Source: Digitaria exilis (taxonomy: Eukaryota > Streptophyta > Magnoliopsida > Poales > Poaceae). Taken from it: a DNA stretch of 64,000 bases. Made by a program: the position numbers and the translations under genes. Below, piece by piece: positions 58,201 to 64,000 of the stretch; the first letter of the stretch is position 1; every line of letters starts with the position of its first letter. The stretch lies in the NCBI GenBank assembly GCA_015342445.1, contig JACEFO010001910.1:2292378-2356377 (forward strand). Reading direction: 5' to 3'. Below the pieces are notes generated by a model, which saw nothing but the letters and a program-made list of their open reading frames with translations, searched no databases and was not told where the DNA came from.

Positions 58201-59399
58201 GACATAGGAATTGCTTGTCTTTACTTATGTTGGAATCATAAGGATTGACGGGCGGGATGATAGATGTAGATCTCCCGTCTGTGTATGATAATTGATTTAA
58301 GGTCGGAATGTGTGGATGAGTGTGTCAAGTTTTTGAACGTACCACATGCATGCCGATATATGGGAGTCGGTAAGCCCGGTACCAGATTGAAGCAGCTAGG
58401 GCCGATAGCCATCTCTCCTTGGAAACTTTGTTTTCCCCTGCCGTACACTTGTGGATATATGCGTGAGACTGTGAGTGAAGCAGTAAACCTTTATCCTAAG
58501 GAAATGGACCCGGTTCCGAATTGTGGATCGATGGAAAAGGTTGGGAAATGCTTGTACCTTTTATAGCAGGCAGAGTATCTGTGTGTGTTGGGTTTCCCCT
58601 GGCCAGGTAGCAGAAATTCGGTTCGAACTGTCCGCTTCTCGCGGTTAATGAGACTGCTTGACCGCCATGCTACATTGAGTAACAAGTGGAATTATGAGAT
58701 TTATGAACTTGTTGTATGAATTAAATTGTATTGCACCACTTGTATGCTTAGAAAGGATGCTAATCTAGAATGGTTAAAATTACTAGAATATGATGCTAAA
58801 ATTTGAAAGCAAGGACTTACTTAGTTGCTTTTTGGCAAACAAACCCACCAGCCAAAAGCCTCTCATTGTCTAGATGTCGGTGATATAGATTTCACCCGAC
58901 GGGTAAGCCTTGCTGAGTATTAGTATACTCAGCCTTGCTTGTGGCATTAATTTACAGGTACACCGTTGGATGTCGATGCTTTGTCTTGGCCTACCCAGAT
59001 TCCACCTGGCTGGCACATCGAATGGGTTCCGTCCTCTGCCGAGGATCGGGAGGAGTAGCATCGTGGCAGGCTTCAGCACGGTGTTATTTGTATCGTCGTT
59101 AGATTTATTCCGCTGCAATGAACTTTCATTTCCGCTGCAAGACTTTTATACTCTGATTTAAATTTGAACTTGGGTTGTAATAACTTGTGATACCTATTTG
59201 TGTAAGTTAATTTGTGGAATGTTGTAATCTCTGGAACTCACCTTCGTGTGGGTGTGCTGTTGTTTCGATCAAGAAAAGTATGTGGTTTAATCGGGTTTAA
59301 TCCGACGGCGCTCCAGCTTATTCCGGATTAAGTGCCTGACTACGTGATTAGTGGTCCCAAGGTACTTAACTTGGAATAATTTCGGAGTGGTCCGCCACA
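55243..59399 (+). repeat. E4 5' LTR, complete (4,157 bp)
   Basis: TGTGACATA... to ...CCGCCACA. GC-rich third (55680-56640) with an ATG-less exon ending at 56626 before gtgagc, AT-rich middle, and the conserved small exons near the end. Confidence 0.92.
57879..59058 (+). other. Candidate LTR-resident spliced ORF, E4 copy
   Basis: Exon 2 57879-57998 (120 nt) follows acceptor tctcatgtag and ends GAGCAAGAAG before GC donor GCAAGC. The GC-AG intron is 57999-58957 (959 bp). Exon 3 58958-59058 (101 nt) follows aatttacag and ends TAG. An upstream exon ends at 56626 in a long ATG-less open frame whose phase also fits. Exon 2 differs from the E2 and E3 copies at many third positions but never in length or frame. 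Product unknown; the end of exon 3 is acidic. Confidence 0.5.
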
Positions 59400-59401
59400 G
59401 C

Positions 59402-59413
59402 TGGCATCAGAGC
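59402..59413 (+). other. E4 primer binding site
   Basis: TGGCATCAGAGC two bases after the LTR, near-match to the initiator tRNA-Met site. Confidence 0.85.
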
Positions 59414-59643
59414 CGAAGCAGCGCACCGGAGAGAGCAACAGACCCTTAACAAACAATTTTTGAATAAAATTTGTCAACTCGTGCTTCCGACGCGCTTTGC
59501 GAAGGAAGGATATTGTTAGGACCGTTAAGGATGTTACCTAGAACGTGAAGCCTATGTGGGTTAAGGGATCACGATATGATAGGTGGCAAATAGTATATTC
59601 TACTGACTTCCAGCACATTTCATTCTGTCATTTACTTTACGCA

Positions 59644-59856
59644 ATGGTGGGCGCAAGGTACGGCGATTGCTGTAACGTACCACGGCACTATATGAAAATA
59701 TAGTGGCGGCACATAGTCAATACGCTGTGATGGCGTATGAAACTAGAATAGCATGGTGGGCGCAAGGTACGGCGATTGCTGTAGCGTACCACGGCATCAT
59801 ATGCAAATATGATGGCGGCACAAAGTCAATACGTTATTTCAATAGCGTATGAAACT
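59644..59856 (+). repeat. E4 leader hairpin repeat, two units
   Basis: Units start at 59644 and 59753 (period 109), with the same hairpin order as in E3. Confidence 0.88.
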
Positions 59857-60662
59857 GTCAATATGTTGCCTGGGTGACATATGAACATTGCCCGTTCAAT
59901 GTTAAACGTTCGGGTGCCACCTCTATAGTGGGTGGTAATGAATGGAGACGCTTTCGTGAGTGCTGGCACGAAAGGTTGATTATATGCTCTGGAATGGAAT
60001 TTTCTGCAGGTACACTAACCGCGATTCCGTATATTGAAACGGTTAGAGAAATTCGACTAGCTAATATAGGGAGAGACGAATATTGCCTAGCCACCGGCAC
60101 TAACTTCGTAAGCCAAAAGTTATTGGCATGTGTGTTGGTGAGAACGAATAGGCCGCTCATGCATTGCATCCCACTGAATTAATATCAAATTTTAACCCAT
60201 GACCAAATCGAACCGCCGTCAAAGAAATTGAAATCACAACCCAAAAATCCGCTGAGAACAATCTGTTTGCACCCTTAGTTCGAAACTGAAAACGTTGTCA
60301 AATGAAAAAGTTTTCAACATGAAAGTTGTCATAAATATTATGAAGTATATGCTGGAGAAATTTCGACGAAAATGGGTCAGTAAAACTGGAGTTATGCTAA
60401 AAATGGTAACCCCCTGTCTGCTGGAAATTCTGGGGGACAGTGAGATAAAAATTAAATTTTTACACCATCTTAACGACGGTTTCTGCTCAAACCTCCAACA
60501 TGAAACTTGTTAGGAATTACTTAAACAATGTTCTGGCCAATTTTAGGAATTTTTGAGCTTGTAGATTTCGAGTTTTGTAATTTTTACTACCCTGCCCAGA
60601 ATCTGTTTTTGTTCTTTGGCGCTAACCGGTTCTCACCCTTGCCCCTTTTTCTTTTGGTTCAG

Positions 60663-61556
60663 ATGGACGCCCTCGCTGACCTGGCTAGCTACCCCAACGA
60701 CGTGTCCTTCTATGATTGCTTGGGATGGGAAGGCTTCCCTAGCATCTTGTGGTCGGTTCTACAGGCACTTGACTACCCTACACCGCCACAGTATGAGAGG
60801 ACGATTATCCGAGACCGAGGTGTGGTTCGTTCCCGCGTGCGGTTGGTGGTATACCGCCACCCGCCGTGTCCTAGTTCCCCCACCTGGACGGTGGAAGTTC
60901 ACGGACACCACATGGAGACGACGTGCGAGCTAGCTGCCTTGAATGGCATTAGCTCTTTTGTTGCTCAGAACCAGGAGTTGGTTGAGCACCAGTTACTGGG
61001 TTTATTCCCACCGACTCAGCCGGATGATCCCCACTGGATGAGGCGTTACCTTAGTTCCCCTTTGAGGATGGCGGAGAACCCCGTCGCTGCAGCCGCCTTG
61101 ATGATGAGGTGGATGCGGGCGTATCACCGCCTGCAGGCACTGCTTGGACGGTCGCAGAGCGAGATGCTCAACATTGCTATGGACATGTCCGCTCGCTCCC
61201 GCGACATAGGGGTTGAGAGGACCTCCTTGTCCATTGAGGTGACCACTAGAGATGCCATGATTGCTGACTTGGAGAGGCAATTGAATGACCTCCACATTGC
61301 GCACAACAACACCCAAAATGAGTTAGCACAAACTAGAGATGAGCTTGAGGAGGTACACGGTACCTTGGAGCATGCCAATGCTATGCTTGCCGCCCATGAC
61401 GCTCAGCACCTTCTTGACCAACAAGGAGGGGATGTGGATGGTGAAGGAGAGGCCCCCGATTCCGACATGGACACCGAGGACGACATGCCGCCCCTTCCAG
61501 CTCCACCTTCACCTATGGGCAGCGAGGCTACCGCTAACAATTTGGATGATTTTTAG
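60663..61556 (+). CDS. E4 extra ORF between primer site and gag (297 aa)
   Basis: Intact frame from ATG 60663, directly preceded by a pyrimidine tract and ggttcag, to TAG 61554-61556. Same length as the E2 copy, with mostly conservative or silent differences. Layout: globular N-terminus, coiled coil about 190-265, acidic DSDMDTEDD, Pro-rich stretch, NNLDDF end. No cysteine-knuckle, protease or transmembrane signature. It stays intact although the adjacent gag-pol is broken. It may be a particle-associated or RNA-binding accessory protein, but nothing in the sequence proves this. Confidence 0.75.
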   Translation: MDALADLASYPNDVSFYDCLGWEGFPSILWSVLQALDYPTPPQYERTIIRDRGVVRSRVRLVVYRHPPCPSSPTWTVEVHGHHMETTCELAALNGISSFVAQNQELVEHQLLGLFPPTQPDDPHWMRRYLSSPLRMAENPVAAAALMMRWMRAYHRLQALLGRSQSEMLNIAMDMSARSRDIGVERTSLSIEVTTRDAMIADLERQLNDLHIAHNNTQNELAQTRDELEEVHGTLEHANAMLAAHDAQHLLDQQGGDVDGEGEAPDSDMDTEDDMPPLPAPPSPMGSEATANNLDDF

Positions 61557-62171
61557 AGTGGTAGTAGCAAGTACTCCTCCGCTAGGCCTAAGTTTTGGCT
61601 TCATGTTGTAATAGGCTAGATGGAGTTGAGCTCCCCTTGTTATCTTTTGTGGCAATGTAAAATTAATGGTGAGGTTGTGGTGTAAAACTTGATGAAGTTG
61701 TAACAGCTGTGTTGAAAACATTCTGCAGCTAACCTTGTTTTAATTATTGCTGGGTTTTCCATTCATTTCTGGGCAGTGATGTGAACTACAAAGTTGTTTG
61801 GATTTTGTCAAACAAAATGATCACCAAATTGCAACCCCATTGGTTAAGCGAAATAAAAATGGCAACCAAAACACTACAGCTCGGCCTGCTGAAAAACAGC
61901 AAATGCAGAGAGCTAAAGAATGAATTTTTCGGCTTAGTTCCAGTCCGAATTTGATTCTGAGCCCAACATGAAAGTTTTAGAGCATAAAATTTTCGAGCTA
62001 CTGACCGAATGGGAGCATTTGACTTGTTTCCTGTTGGGAGATATGGTTTTTCTTCCGAATTGCGTGCTGATGTGTCATTCTGCGCAGTACACTTCAATAT
62101 GTTGTCACATTCTATCTTGTCATTTATTATGCAAGTTTATGAGATGTGGCTAATACAAGTACCTACTGCAG

Positions 62172-64000
62172 ATGGCAATCACCCGCAGCGGTCACGACGC
62201 TAGTGGCTCCAATGCTAACCAGCAGGGCCAGAGGGGCAGCAACAGCCACCGCCACCTCCTCCACCGCAGCAACCTCCGACGTGGCAGCAGTTGTATGCCA
62301 CGCAAACGGAGATTCTCCGGAACCTGCAGCATCAGCAGCAGATGATGCAGCAGCAGATGCTTCAGCAGGGAGGTCAACGGGCCCCTCAGCCTCAGGTGGC
62401 CAGATACGAGGATTTTCTGGCAACGCACCCCCCGATTTTCTCTCGAGCTGATGAGCCCTTGGAGGCCGACACCTGGATTCGAGCCATCGAGTCCAAGTTC
62501 ACCATCCTGGCGACGCCTTGCACCTCCAACCGCAAGGTCGTGTTCGCGGCGCAGCAGCTCCGCGGCCCAGCTCTCCTTTGGTGGGAGAACTACCTGGCCC
62601 TGCAGCAGGAGGGTCATGTAGTTGAGTGGGATAAGTTTAAGGCTGCATTCAAGGCTCATCACATTCCGGCCGGTCTGGTTGAGCAGAAGTTGGATGAGTT
62701 TTTGGCGCTGACCCAGGGTACCCGCACAGTGCTGCAGTACGCCCAGGCCTTCAATGGTCTGTGCCCCTACGCGGGTCATCACGTTGACTCTGACGAGAAG
62801 AAGCTAGAGAGGTTCCGACGTGGCCTTAACACCAAGTTGAAGGCACAGTTGGCCACCACCCGCGCTGCCACGTACGGCGATCTCGTGAACCTTGCCATCG
62901 CCCAGGAAGACGCCAATGTGGTGCACAAGGCGGAGAAGAAGAGGAAGACTCCCGCTGGACCGTCGAGCGCGCAGCCACAGAGGTTCCGCCTGGTTTCCCC
63001 CGGCTGCACCACAGGGACAGTCCAGGGCACCTCAGGGAGGTGGATGGGGTTGCTAGGCCGCCACAGCCTAATGCGCCCCGATTCCCTCCACCGCCGCAGC
63101 AGCAGCAAGCACCAAGGCAAAATGCACAGCAGCCAGCTCGCCTAGAGCCGGCTATCAGTGCTTCAAGTGTGGAAGTAAAGATCACTTATCAAGGATTGCC
63201 ACAGAACAAGCAGCAAAACCAACGCTCGGGAACTCAGCAAGGCAAAGACAAGCAGCAGCAGCGTGTGCAGGTTCGACAAGGGCGGCTTTAACTACACCAC
63301 CTTGGCTGACCTAGCCCGAGGGAGCCCCAGACATGACTGGTACCTTCCCTATCTGCACTCAACCTGCTGTGATATTGTTTGATTCCGGGGCAACACATAG
63401 TTTTATAAGCACAAGATTCATGTGAAATGCGGATTAAAATCGTACCATACCAAATCATCTTATGTGATATCGACTGCGGGAGGTAAAATTGCATCCAACC
63501 AAGTCACCCGAAAGGTTCCAATCAGGCTGGGAAGTAAAACATTTCCTACTGATTTGATTCTGCTTGGTATGGAAGGAATTGACATTGTGTTAGGAGCCAA
63601 TTGGATGGACTCAACATAAGGTTGTCCTAGATGTTGCGGAACGAGTTGTTGAGATAAACTCGCCTACGCATGGCCGAGTGTGCTATATCTGCCACAACGG
63701 ACTTGCGTCGATGCGTGTGCTTATACAATGGTAGAAAACCCAACTAAAGGACATTCCGGTGGTATGTGAGTATGCCGATGTATTTCCGGATGACTTACCT
63801 GGGATGCCGCGGATAGGGACATTGAATTTGTGATTGAACTTCAACCTGGCACAGCACCTATATCAAAGAGACCATATAGAATGCACCCAATGAATTGGCT
63901 GAATTAAAAATTCAACTCCAAGAATTGCTAGATAAAGGTTTCATTCGTCCAAGTGTATCGCCTTGGGGATGTCCCGCTATCTTTGTGAAGAAGAAGGACC
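62172..64000 (+). pseudogene. E4 gag-pol, multiply frameshifted, truncated by window end
   Basis: ATG 62172 follows tactgcag as in E3. A one-base loss at about 62226 shifts the frame. The gag domain is then open to about 62990; from there to 64000 roughly 13 single-base gains or losses relative to E3 break the frame repeatedly, mostly in homopolymers. The gag domain, CCHC region and protease (GATHSF) remain recognisable. It ends at the start of RT (about 63990), where E4 keeps the Trp codon that is a stop in E3. Confidence 0.9.

Larger units (their letters stand above)
55243..64000 (+). mobile_element. E4: third chromovirus copy, running off the window
   Basis: Complete 5' LTR 55243-59399, primer site, leader repeats, intact pre-gag ORF, degenerate gag-pol continuing past 64000. 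It is inserted in the 53149 LTR after ggataattaa. The 3' LTR is outside the window, so target duplication and age cannot be judged. Confidence 0.92.

Overview
The window is plant nuclear DNA, almost certainly from a grass. Spliced host genes with AT-rich introns, a Stowaway MITE, and deeply nested Ty3/Gypsy LTR retrotransposons with very long LTRs (2.9-4.2 kb) and a Tekay/Del-type chromodomain polyprotein all point that way. No tRNA, rRNA or CRISPR was seen.

Layout. Positions 1-6.2 kb are gene space on the + strand: the last two exons of a small unknown gene (1421-1981), a short possibly frameshifted gene (2697-3129) and an intact single-exon BAHD acyltransferase (4899-6197). From 6.2 kb to the end almost everything is repetitive. 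A 240-bp Stowaway MITE (6662-6901) is followed by a very large near-identical inverted repeat: left arm 8296-12043, right arm 13203-21650, around a 1.16-kb centre holding the 3' exons of a broken FAR1-like (MULE-related) gene. Both arms carry the same 2.9-kb LTR, complete with target duplication on the left and truncated on the right. The right arm alone has been hit by a non-autonomous LTR element (14553-18818, TSD CCAGC).

At 21651-22558 is the 3' end of another Gypsy element, then three related chromovirus copies. E2 (22559-37807, - strand) is nearly intact. E3 (37808-about 51690, + strand) has two in-frame stops and its 5' LTR is cut by E2. E4 (55243 to window end, + strand) sits inside a different LTR (53149-55242), which in turn sits inside an LTR fragment fused to the E3 3' LTR. 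Oldest to youngest is probably E3, then E2 on one side, and the 53149 LTR then E4 on the other.

The most unusual content is in the retroelements. First, each 4.2-kb LTR contains what looks like a small spliced gene: a conserved 120-nt phase-1 exon, a non-canonical GC-AG intron of about 0.95 kb, and a short terminal exon with a conserved stop. The same arrangement recurs in two other LTR families here. Second, a 297-aa ORF with a coiled coil and acidic tail lies between the primer binding site and gag in all three copies. Third, 109-bp hairpin repeats occupy the leader in varying copy number. Host genes and retroelements show no functional link; the chromovirus parts (LTR promoter, primer binding site, pre-gag ORF, gag-pol, polypurine tract, LTR) form one transposition unit.
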